Part shown: positions 1 to 5,484 of the stretch, piece after piece
Layout: the number at the start of each line of letters is the position of its first letter
Numbering within the stretch: position 1 is the first letter of the stretch
Assembly: GCA_900543105.1 (NCBI GenBank)
Contig: UQQA01000148.1
Span: forward strand, 1-5,508
Direction: 5' to 3'
Source of the DNA: an uncultured Ruminococcus sp.
GTDB taxonomy: Bacteria > Bacillota > Clostridia > Oscillospirales > Ruminococcaceae
DNA: 5,508 nt
Made by a program: the position numbers and the translations under genes
The notes under the pieces: generated by a model
Database searches by the model: none
Seen by the model: the letters and a program-made list of their open reading frames with translations, nothing else
What the model was told of the DNA's origin: nothing

Positions 1-29
1 ATTTTTCCTAAAAATACAAGGCTTGCAAC

Positions 30-50
30 GGGCGGATATAGAATCCGCCC
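30..50. repeat. Short perfect palindrome in the intergenic region
   Basis: GGGCGGAT (30-37) and ATCCGCCC (43-50) form a perfect 8-bp stem around a 5-nt loop, ATAGA. The GC-rich stem stands out in A/T-rich surroundings and is followed by CTACGAATT. On the minus strand it lies about 90 nt beyond the last gene of the small operon, but no T-run follows directly (GTTGCAAGCC comes next), so it is a poor intrinsic terminator. It resembles the short REP-like palindromes scattered between genes in many Clostridia. That family assignment is inference. Confidence 0.6.
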
Positions 51-92
51 CTACGAATTTTGGCTTTTACAAAAAACAAACGGAACAAAAAT

Positions 93-124
93 AATTACGC
101 ATTGCGCATTACGAATTACGCATT
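93..124. repeat. Direct repeat of AATTACGCATT
   Basis: AATTACGCATT occurs exactly at 93-103 and again at 114-124, separated by GCGCATTACG, which itself shares the CATTACG core. Together with the palindrome at 30-50 this makes 1-141 look like dispersed intergenic repeat DNA. No open reading frame or RNA gene is visible in the stretch. Confidence 0.6.
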
Positions 125-141
125 AAATTAATTCCGGATTT

Positions 142-513
142 CTAATTTCTCTTGATCCCCTGCTTTTCCCACTCGTCCGTAAGCCATTTCGGGAGTTCCT
201 TTTCCTTTGAATAATAACCGAGCTTCGACGGGCGGAGTTTGTGGTCTTTGAGCCAGATCTGATACTGCTCTTCTATCCAGTCGAGCATTTGGTGATAGCC
301 GTCATTGCTCTGCCCGAAAACTTTTCCGTCAACCATTTCCGAGAGGTCATAGCATTTCACGCCATACCAGACATCGACTTTAATTTCGTCTTTCGGCACG
401 ATATGAAAATTGAAATCGTCGAAATTCATCCCTCGTTTTGAGCCGCTGTAATGACCGCCCATCTGAAAATACTCATACTCTGGGATTTTTATTGAATAGT
501 TATTCTCCGTCAC
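142..513 (-). CDS. Unrecognised 123-aa protein, second gene of the mmcQ/yjbR-like operon
   Basis: I do not recognise the family. The protein is small, apparently soluble, with no signal peptide or membrane segment, and rich in aromatic residues (about 10 Tyr, 5 Trp, 5 Phe in 123). The N-terminal part is acidic and likely beta-rich (FDDFNF, VDVWYGV); the C-terminal third is probably helical and highly charged (LDWIEEQYQIWLKDHK, then KWLTDEWEK). The start is GTG at 511-513, supported by a strong AAGGAGG about 7 nt upstream. The first 14 nt overlap the end of the upstream mmcQ-like gene in another frame, so the two are probably translationally coupled and share a promoter. The stop is TAG at 142-144. 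Good ribosome binding site, overlap and protein-like composition make it a real gene; its function is unknown. Confidence 0.8.
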   Translation of the reverse strand: MTENNYSIKIPEYEYFQMGGHYSGSKRGMNFDDFNFHIVPKDEIKVDVWYGVKCYDLSEMVDGKVFGQSNDGYHQMLDWIEEQYQIWLKDHKLRPSKLGYYSKEKELPKWLTDEWEKQGIKRN

Positions 514-859
514 TTTTCTTCCTCCTTACCGACTTTTTTGTAAGATAAAAGCTGTCATCGATCATTCGCTTTATTTCGTCATCGGGTACGTCCGAGCCTA
601 AAATGACCGAGTTCCAGTGTGTTTTATTCATGTGATAAGCAGGAGTTACGCCCTCATACACAGAGCGCAGAAAATCCGCATTCATCGGTTCGCATTTAAG
701 GTTGACGATATACTTTCCGTTGAGCTGCATTATGAGCCCGAACCATTTTCCGCTGTCCGAGTGGCGAAGCACGACCGTTTCACCGTCATTTTCAAACGGC
801 GAATCCGCCGCCGCACCCGAAAGCGTGAGTGCATATGCGATAACTTCCGTCTTTGTCAT
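500..859 (-). CDS. MmcQ/YjbR family protein
   Basis: A 119-aa protein that matches the MmcQ/YjbR family in length and signature. LKCEP lies at residues 54-58 and the family hallmark PAYHMNKTHWNSV at 73-85, followed by an acidic turn (DVPDDEI) and a C-terminal helix (residues 94-109) ending in a basic KKSVRRKK tail. The N-terminal region gives a helix followed by beta strands containing KWFGLI. Family members adopt a small fold related to the phage T4 MotA C-terminal 'double wing' domain and are often labelled DNA-binding, but their cellular role is not established. The ATG at 857-859 is preceded by AAGGTG with about 5 nt spacing. It is the first gene of a two-gene unit with its own sigma-A promoter just upstream, and its end overlaps the next gene by 14 nt. 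Confidence 0.88.
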   Translation of the reverse strand: MTKTEVIAYALTLSGAAADSPFENDGETVVLRHSDSGKWFGLIMQLNGKYIVNLKCEPMNADFLRSVYEGVTPAYHMNKTHWNSVILGSDVPDDEIKRMIDDSFYLTKKSVRRKKSDGE

Positions 860-878
860 AATATCACCTTTTTAGATG

Positions 879-933
879 AAAAATATAGGCAAAACCATGC
901 GAAACCAAGAATTTCCGTGTGGCTTTGCCTATA
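879..933 (-). terminator. Long terminator-like hairpin after spoVAD and at the start of the mmcQ leader
   Basis: Arms at 920-933 and 884-897 pair over 14 bp. On the + strand there is one A-C mismatch, but in minus-strand RNA that position is a G-U wobble, so the stem is continuous in the direction in which the genes are transcribed. The 22-nt loop can pair partly inside itself (GGAAA with TTTC). Five U residues (879-883) follow the stem on the minus strand. It can act as the intrinsic terminator of spoVAD, whose stop codon is only 28 nt upstream. Because the predicted mmcQ transcription start falls at about 929-930, the same hairpin would also form at the 5' end of the mmcQ mRNA. Confidence 0.6.
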
Positions 934-935
934 AT

Positions 936-964
936 ATTATAACATAGGAGGACGTTTTTTTCAA
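936..964 (-). promoter_or_regulatory. Sigma-A promoter of the mmcQ-like operon
   Basis: On the minus strand TTGAAA (964-959) and a perfect TATAAT (941-936) are separated by exactly 17 nt, with TG one base before the -10 box (extended -10). The expected start is about 929-930, giving a leader of about 70 nt before the ATG at 859. The TGA stop codon of spoVAD (961-963) lies inside the -35 box, so the promoter begins within the end of the upstream gene. Confidence 0.72.
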
Positions 965-1992
965 GTGTTTTCTTTGAACCGTGATTCGTGCGAAATAAAG
1001 ACGGCGTGGGATATCGAGGGTATGCTTTCGCCCTGCTGCGAGGCGGTCGTTGACATTAGTGCGCCCGTTGCGCAGAAGAGAATGTTTTTCAGTGTGCCGT
1101 TTTTTACCTTGTCAAGAAAGTATCCGCAAAGCACCGATGCCGAGCAGCCGCAGCCCGAGCCGCCTGCGTGAACGTCCTGATTTTCACGGTCAAACATCAT
1201 CGATCCGCAGTCTTTATGCTGTTTGCTGATATCAATGTTTTCCTTTTGAAGAAGCTCGATAAGAAGCTCACTGCCGACAAGTCCGAGGTCGCCCGTAATG
1301 ACAGCATCAAAGTCGCCGGGCTGCATTGCCGTATCGTCAAGGAACTGCTTGATGACATACGCCGCCGCAGGAGCCATTGCCGCGCCCATATTGTTCGCAT
1401 CGGTCACGCCGAGGTCAACGATCTTTCCGATAGTGACAGCGCGGATAAACGGTGCTGAAGCTTTTTCCGAAACAATGACTGCGCCCGAAGCCGTACAGGT
1501 CCACTGAGCAGTCGGAGTTCGCACTCCGCCGTAGGAAAGCGGAAAACGAAACTGTCGCTCTGCCGAGCAGAAGTGTGACGAAGTTACCGCTGCGACCTTT
1601 CCGCCGATGCCGCTGTCGGTCATAAGCGAGGACAGAACAAGTCCCTCCGACATCGTGGAGCATGCACCGTAGATGCCGAGAAGCGGTATCTCAAAATCAC
1701 GCAGACCGTAAGTTGAACCTATGCACTGGTTAAGCAGGTCTCCCGCAAACATATAATCGATATCGTGAGTGGACAAACCGCCCTTTTTTATCGCAAGGGC
1801 AAGCGCACGCCTGACAAGCTCACTTTCGCCCTTTTCCCACGTTGACTGCCCGAGATATCCGTCCTCCACGCACTCATCGAAGTAAGAACCGAGCGGACCC
1901 TCCGACTCCATTTTGCCGACGATCGAAGCATAGCTGTGAATGGACGGCGAGGATTCCATAATAAAAGTATTCCGAGAAATTTTTTTAGCCAT
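961..1992 (-). CDS. spoVAD: Stage V sporulation protein AD (SpoVAD)
   Basis: A 343-aa protein, close to the usual length of about 338 aa. SpoVAD has a thiolase-like fold without thiolase activity. It binds dipicolinic acid (DPA) and works with the other SpoVA proteins at the forespore inner membrane to load Ca-DPA into spores and release it at germination. Visible family features are SIHSYASIVGKMESEGPLG near the N-terminus, LLGIYGACSTMSEGL (104-118) with Cys111 at the thiolase nucleophile-like position, TSSHFCSAERQFRFPLSYGG (137-156), and the glycine/cysteine-rich HAGGSGCGCSASVL (275-288). No signal peptide or membrane span is seen, as expected for this soluble subunit. The ATG has GGAGGT about 4 nt upstream. 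A sigma-G-like promoter precedes the gene and a hairpin follows it. spoVAC and spoVAE, the usual partners, are not adjacent. Confidence 0.95.
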   Translation of the reverse strand: MAKKISRNTFIMESSPSIHSYASIVGKMESEGPLGSYFDECVEDGYLGQSTWEKGESELVRRALALAIKKGGLSTHDIDYMFAGDLLNQCIGSTYGLRDFEIPLLGIYGACSTMSEGLVLSSLMTDSGIGGKVAAVTSSHFCSAERQFRFPLSYGGVRTPTAQWTCTASGAVIVSEKASAPFIRAVTIGKIVDLGVTDANNMGAAMAPAAAYVIKQFLDDTAMQPGDFDAVITGDLGLVGSELLIELLQKENIDISKQHKDCGSMMFDRENQDVHAGGSGCGCSASVLCGYFLDKVKNGTLKNILFCATGALMSTTASQQGESIPSISHAVFISHESRFKENT

Positions 1993-2022
1993 AATGACCT
2001 CCGAAAAGAATTTATTCGGGAT

Positions 2023-2051
2023 TATTATGAGAAAAAATTTTTAAATTATAC
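2023..2051 (-). promoter_or_regulatory. Sigma-G-like (forespore) promoter of spoVAD
   Basis: On the minus strand GTATA (2051-2047) fits the sigma-G -35 consensus GHATR, and CATAATA (2029-2023) fits the -10 consensus CATWMTA, with a 17-nt spacer. Transcription would start near 2016, giving a leader of about 25 nt that includes the ribosome binding site at 1997-2002. spoVA genes are classic sigma-G targets, which strengthens the call. The region is A/T-rich, so a chance match is possible; TATAAT at 2050-2045 has no good sigma-A -35 partner because the adhE terminator stem lies there. Confidence 0.6.
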
Positions 2052-2084
2052 AAAAACCGCCTCCGTTTTCACAACGGAGGCGGT
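2051..2084 (-). terminator. Intrinsic terminator of adhE
   Basis: A perfect 12-bp GC-rich stem (2073-2084 with 2056-2067) and a 5-nt loop (2068-2072) are followed on the minus strand by a U-run (2052-2055). It lies about 58 nt after the first adhE stop codon. On the + strand the hairpin is followed by CATTATT rather than a T-run, so it acts for the minus strand only. Its U-run abuts the -35 element of the spoVAD promoter. Confidence 0.93.
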
Positions 2085-2111
2085 CATTATTAGCTTTTAT
2101 GCTGCTAACGG

Positions 2112-2141
2112 ATTACTTGCCGGTAAATTACTTGCCGGTAA
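2112..2141. repeat. 15-bp tandem repeat directly after the adhE stop codon
   Basis: ATTACTTGCCGGTAA occurs twice in perfect tandem (2112-2126, 2127-2141). A diverged third copy begins at 2142 (ATTATTTACCA) and is the real 3' end of adhE. Read in the adhE frame, each extra unit encodes Phe-Thr-Gly-Lys followed by TAA, so the gene ends in three in-frame stop codons spaced 15 nt apart. Confidence 0.9.
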
Positions 2142-2142
2142 A

Positions 2143-4782
2143 TTATTTACCATAGTATGCAAGTCTGAGGAGTTCCTTGAGCTCGTCAATTCTTGGGAGT
2201 CTTGGGTTAGCAGTTGTGCACTGGTCATCGAATGCCTTGTATGCGAGCATTTCAATTGCATTGTCGTATACCTTAGGATCGATGTAGGATCTGCTGTCTG
2301 TCTTGCCTGCTTCGGAAATGGAGAGAGGAATGTTAACTTCCTTCATGAGCTTTCTTACTGCTTCAGCAAGTGCCTTTACGCCCTGCTCAACTGTTGCGTT
2401 CTGAGGAACGAAGCCCATGAGCTTAGCGATCTCAGCATAACGCTCAGGAGCGATATAGTGATCGTACTTAGGCCATGCAGCGAACTTTGTAGGTGTCTGC
2501 TGACCGTTGTATTCGATAACGTGTGGGAGGAGGTATGCGTTTGCAAGTCCGTGAGGAATGTGGAACTCACCGCCGAGCTTATGAGCGAGGGAGTGGTTTA
2601 CACCGAGGAATGCGTTTGTGAATGCCATACCTGCGATACAGGAAGCGTTGTGCATCTTCTCTCTTGCAAGCTTATCAGCTGTCTTGTAGGAATCAGGGAG
2701 ATACTCAAATACGAGCTTGATAGCGTGGAGTGCGAGAGCGTCTGTATAGTCTGTTGCAAGAATGGAAACATAAGCTTCGATAGCGTGTGTGAGAACGTCA
2801 AGTCCTGTGAATGCTGTGGAAGCCTTAGGAACTGTGTAAACGAACTCAGGGTCAACGATAGCGATATCAGGAGTGAGCTCGTAGTCAGCGAGAGGATACT
2901 TCATGTTCTTGGACTTATCGGAAATTACTGCGAAGGAAGTAACTTCAGAACCTGTACCGGAAGTTGTAGGTACGCAGACAAGCTTAGCCTTCTTACCCAT
3001 CTTCGGGAACTTGTAAACTCTCTTACGGATATCCATGAACTTCTGAGCCATGCCGATGAAGTCAGCATCCGGGTTCTCATAGAAGAGCCACATTGCCTTT
3101 GCAGCGTCCATTGCGGAACCGCCGCCGATAGCAACGATGCAGTCAGGCTGGAAGGAGTTCATAACGCCTGTACCCTTACGAACTGTTGTAAGGTCAGGAT
3201 CAGGCTCAACTTCGCTGAAGATCTCGATAACGGGGTGATTTTCGTTCTTATTGAGCTGATATGTGAGTCTGTCAACATAGCCGAACTGAACCATTCCGGG
3301 GTCAGCTACGATCATAACTCTGTGGATCTCAGGCATCTTAGCGAGGTACTGAACAGCGCCCGGTTCAAAGTAGATCTTTTCAGGAACCTTAAACCACTGC
3401 ATGTTAAGTCTTCTCTTAGCGATCTTCTTAACGTTGATGAGGTTCTTAGCTGTAACGTTCTCGGAAACGGAGTTCTTACCGTAAGAACCGCAGCCGAGTG
3501 TAAGGGAAGGAGCCATGGAGTTGTAAACGTCACCGATAGCACCGAAGGATGCAGGAGAGTTAACAACGATACGGCTTGCATTCATGGATTCGCCGTAGAG
3601 GTCAGCGAGTTCATCATCAGATGTGTGGATAACAGCTGTATGACCTGCACCGTGCTTGAGCATTTCCTTACAGAGCTCGAAAGCGTGCTCGTGTGTATCG
3701 GACTTAACAATTGCGAGTACAGGAGAAAGCTTTTCGAGTGCGAGAGGATACTTGTTAGCGTCTGTGCCGCCGATCTCAACGCAGAGTACCTTTGTTTCCT
3801 TAGGAATTGTGATACCTGCCTTTTCAGCGATCTGCCAAGGATACTGACCAACTACCCAAGGACGTACAGCCATCTTTTCTGTGTCGATAATTGTATCCTG
3901 GATCTTCTGAACTTCTTCAGGCTTTGCAAAATAGCAGCCGTGATACTTCATGAAGCCAACAGCCTCATCATAGATCTCCTGGTCGATGATAGCAGCCTGC
4001 TCAGATGCGCAGATCATACCGTTATCGAAGGACTTGGAAAGAATGAGGTCGTTAACAGCCTGCTTAACGTTTGCAGACTTTTCGATATAGCAAGGTGTGT
4101 TACCTGGGCCAACGCCGAGTGCAGGCTTACCTGCGGAATAAGCAGCCTTAACCATTCCCGGACCGCCTGTTGCGAGGATAGTTGCAACGTCGGGGTGGTT
4201 CATGAGAAGACCTGTTGCTTCGATGGAAGGATATTCGATCCACTGAATGCAGTTTTCGGGAGCGCCAGCCTTGATAGCAGCGTCACGAACGATCTCAGCA
4301 GCTCTCTTGGAGCACTGCTGTGCGGATGGGTGGAAACCGAAGATGATCGGGTTTCTGGTCTTCATACAGATGATAGACTTGAACATTGTTGTGGAAGTCG
4401 GGTTTGTTGTAGGTGTAACACCGCAGACGATTCCGAGAGGTTCAGCAACCTCAACGTAGCTTTCATCAATGTTGTCTTCGATGATGCCGACTGTCTTTTC
4501 GTGCTTGATGGAGTGCCAGATGTATTCTGTGGAGAAGATGTTCTTTGTAACCTTATCCTCGTAGATACCTCTGCCTGTTTCTTCGATAGCCATCTTTGCG
4601 AGTTCGCTCTGAGCGGAAAGACCTGCAAGAGCCATAGCCTTTGTGATCTTGTCGACCTGAGCCTGATCAAGCTTCATGAATTCTTCAAGAGCTTTCTTTG
4701 CGTTAGCAACAAGGCCGTTGATCATTTCAGCGGTTTCAACCTTTGGTGCTTCAGCAGCTGCGGTAGTTTTCTTGTCTGCCAT
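2143..4782 (-). CDS. adhE: Bifunctional acetaldehyde-CoA / alcohol dehydrogenase (AdhE)
   Basis: An 879-aa cytoplasmic enzyme of normal full length that converts acetyl-CoA to acetaldehyde and then to ethanol, using two NADH and regenerating NAD+ in fermentation. The aldehyde dehydrogenase domain (about 15-440) carries the GPGNTP loop (225-230) and the catalytic Cys258 in NGMICASEQ. A linker (about 440-460) leads to the iron-type alcohol dehydrogenase domain (about 461-879), with the NAD-binding GGGSAMDAAK (553-562). Its likely Fe ligands are Asp662, His666, His730 and His744 (LDVLTHAIEAY, NHSLAHKLGGEFHIPHG). Family members assemble into helical spirosome filaments. The start is chosen at ATG 4780-4782 because GGGAGG lies about 10 nt upstream; an in-frame ATG at 4824 would add 14 residues but has only a weak site. 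It has its own promoter with a Rex-like operator and its own terminator. Its codon choice is strongly biased, as in highly expressed genes. Confidence 0.97.
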   Translation of the reverse strand: MADKKTTAAAEAPKVETAEMINGLVANAKKALEEFMKLDQAQVDKITKAMALAGLSAQSELAKMAIEETGRGIYEDKVTKNIFSTEYIWHSIKHEKTVGIIEDNIDESYVEVAEPLGIVCGVTPTTNPTSTTMFKSIICMKTRNPIIFGFHPSAQQCSKRAAEIVRDAAIKAGAPENCIQWIEYPSIEATGLLMNHPDVATILATGGPGMVKAAYSAGKPALGVGPGNTPCYIEKSANVKQAVNDLILSKSFDNGMICASEQAAIIDQEIYDEAVGFMKYHGCYFAKPEEVQKIQDTIIDTEKMAVRPWVVGQYPWQIAEKAGITIPKETKVLCVEIGGTDANKYPLALEKLSPVLAIVKSDTHEHAFELCKEMLKHGAGHTAVIHTSDDELADLYGESMNASRIVVNSPASFGAIGDVYNSMAPSLTLGCGSYGKNSVSENVTAKNLINVKKIAKRRLNMQWFKVPEKIYFEPGAVQYLAKMPEIHRVMIVADPGMVQFGYVDRLTYQLNKNENHPVIEIFSEVEPDPDLTTVRKGTGVMNSFQPDCIVAIGGGSAMDAAKAMWLFYENPDADFIGMAQKFMDIRKRVYKFPKMGKKAKLVCVPTTSGTGSEVTSFAVISDKSKNMKYPLADYELTPDIAIVDPEFVYTVPKASTAFTGLDVLTHAIEAYVSILATDYTDALALHAIKLVFEYLPDSYKTADKLAREKMHNASCIAGMAFTNAFLGVNHSLAHKLGGEFHIPHGLANAYLLPHVIEYNGQQTPTKFAAWPKYDHYIAPERYAEIAKLMGFVPQNATVEQGVKALAEAVRKLMKEVNIPLSISEAGKTDSRSYIDPKVYDNAIEMLAYKAFDDQCTTANPRLPRIDELKELLRLAYYGK

Positions 4783-4870
4783 TTTCAAATTTCCTCCCGA
4801 TTTGATTTTTAGGTTTAAGCGCATTTCTGCGTTTTTCCCTATATTAAATTAATAATTCTGGGCATTTTCT

Positions 4871-4901
4871 TCGGGGTCAGAGGATACTTCTTCCCCGACC
4901 C
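4871..4901 (-). promoter_or_regulatory. Hairpin at the 5' end of the adhE leader
   Basis: TCGGGG and CCCCGA arms (4893-4898 with 4871-4876) flank an inner partial stem (4887-4891 with 4879-4883). An alternative register pairs GGGTC with GACCC (4897-4901 with 4874-4878). The structure starts almost exactly at the predicted mRNA start. No U-run follows on the minus strand, so it is not a terminator; a role in mRNA stability is possible. The rest of the leader down to the ribosome binding site shows no riboswitch that I recognise. Confidence 0.5.
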
Positions 4902-4907
4902 ATTAAT

Positions 4908-4936
4908 ATAATATCACATTGTTAAAGTTTTGTCAA
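4908..4936 (-). promoter_or_regulatory. Strong sigma-A promoter of adhE
   Basis: On the minus strand a perfect TTGACA (4936-4931) and TATTAT (4913-4908) are separated by 17 nt, with TG one base upstream of the -10 (extended -10). A run of eight A residues at 4958-4951 sits where an UP element would be. The predicted start is at about 4901-4903, giving a leader of about 119 nt. Such a promoter fits a highly expressed fermentation enzyme. Confidence 0.82.
4919..4936. promoter_or_regulatory. Putative Rex operator over the adhE promoter
   Basis: TTGTTAAAGTTTTGTCAA matches the clostridial Rex consensus TTGTTAA-N4-TTAACAA: the left half is perfect and the right half matches 5 of 7. It covers the whole -35 box and most of the spacer of the adhE promoter, so a bound repressor would block RNA polymerase. 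Rex releases DNA when NADH is high, and adhE is a well-known Rex target in Clostridia. The rex gene itself is not in this window. Confidence 0.62.
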
Positions 4937-4955
4937 TACCGATACATTAATTTTT

Positions 4956-5013
4956 TTTGGAATTATATGAATTATTTTGTAAATGGGAACGTTTTCTTCC
5001 GCATAATTCCAAA
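4956..5013. repeat. 11-bp perfect inverted repeat between the dtxR-like gene and adhE
   Basis: TTTGGAATTAT (4956-4966) and ATAATTCCAAA (5003-5013) form perfect 11-bp arms around a 36-nt spacer, which contains a smaller GGAA/TTCC pair (4986-4989, 4997-5000). On the minus strand an A-run rather than a T-run follows, so it is not an intrinsic terminator for the dtxR-like gene. A second small hairpin, TCTGCT-GCAA-AGCAGA, lies at 5025-5040. No clean terminator is visible after the dtxR-like gene. Confidence 0.6.
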
Positions 5014-5063
5014 CAGCTTTTACGTCTGCTGCAAAGCAGATATTTTCCCATAAAATAACAGCG

Positions 5064-5435
5064 TTATGCTTTTCTTTTTTCGATGTCGGCCTTGAGCTTG
5101 GCGAAGACCTCGTCGCTGAAATCATGTTCAAGGCGGCAGGCATTTTCGGCTGCCGATCCCTCGTCAACGCCGATGCTGACGAGCCACTCGGTAAGGACAG
5201 TATGGCGCTCGTAGATGCGTTCCGCCTGCTTTTTGCCGTCCTCGGTGAGGGATATATAACCGTTCTTGTCAACAGTGATGAAGCCGCCGTTTTTCAGCAG
5301 ACCGACCGCTCTTGAAACGCTCGGCTTTGAAAGCTCCATTTCACGGGCGATATCGACCGAACGAACGTCGTTTCTCTTGCTTAAAACAAGTATGGTTTCG
5401 AGGTAATCTTCCCCCGACCGTCTTAATCTTGCCAT
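5064..5435 (-). CDS. DtxR/MntR-family metal-dependent transcriptional regulator
   Basis: A 123-aa DNA-binding repressor of the DtxR/MntR family, which senses Fe2+ or Mn2+ and controls metal uptake. The N-terminal winged helix begins with SGEDYLETIL (7-16), has a helix-turn-helix at about 27-52 (VDIAREMELSKPSVSRAVGL) and a wing at about 53-65. The dimerisation domain follows with ERHTVL (76-81) and ACRLEHDFSDEV (99-110). Candidate metal ligands by alignment from memory are Asp10, Glu13, His78, Cys100, Glu103 and His104. The C-terminal SH3-like domain of long DtxR/IdeR proteins is absent, and the protein is shorter than B. subtilis MntR (142 aa). ATG at 5433-5435 is preceded by GGAGGT with 6 nt spacing. 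No metal transporter gene is adjacent here; upstream lies outside the window. Confidence 0.9.
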   Translation of the reverse strand: MARLRRSGEDYLETILVLSKRNDVRSVDIAREMELSKPSVSRAVGLLKNGGFITVDKNGYISLTEDGKKQAERIYERHTVLTEWLVSIGVDEGSAAENACRLEHDFSDEVFAKLKADIEKRKA

Positions 5436-5455
5436 TAAAAAACCTCCGTTTTTTC

Positions 5456-5484
5456 ATACTAATTCTCGATCGTTCTATAGACAA
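5456..5484 (-). promoter_or_regulatory. Tentative promoter of the dtxR-like gene
   Basis: On the minus strand TTGTCT (5484-5479) and TAGTAT (5461-5456) are separated by 17 nt; each matches the sigma-A consensus at 4 of 6 positions. The resulting leader would be only about 14 nt, just enough for the GGAGGT site at 5442-5447. An inverted pair TTCTAT (5473-5478) / ATAGAA (5494-5499) overlaps the -35 side and might be part of an operator, but it does not match the MntR or DtxR box that I know. Confidence 0.35.

Noticed and set aside
30..50. Palindrome as the terminator of the small operon
   Set aside because: On the minus strand the stem is followed by GTTGCAAGCC rather than a U-run, so an intrinsic terminator is not supported.
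879..933. A known riboswitch class in the mmcQ leader, such as c-di-GMP-I because of the GGCAAAGCC string
   Set aside because: The element is a single hairpin of about 50 nt and lacks the second helix and conserved GGACGCAAAG-type core, so no known class can be assigned.
945..952. AGGAGG-like sequence on the + strand near 946-951
   Set aside because: No + strand gene starts behind it; it is the complement of the spacer of the mmcQ promoter.
1936..4812. A 958-codon open reading frame on the + strand opposite adhE
   Set aside because: It is the codon-aligned shadow of adhE. The product is cysteine-rich with no recognisable domain, it has no ribosome binding site, and it exists because adhE avoids TTA, CTA and TCA codons.
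4783..4824. A 14-residue N-terminal extension of AdhE from the ATG at 4824
   Set aside because: Only a weak GGG lies upstream of it, whereas the ATG at 4782 has GGGAGG and gives the usual AdhE N-terminus.
4922..5272. A 116-codon minus-strand frame overlapping the end of the dtxR-like gene
   Set aside because: It overlaps the clear DtxR-family gene in another frame, runs into the adhE promoter and has no protein-like features.
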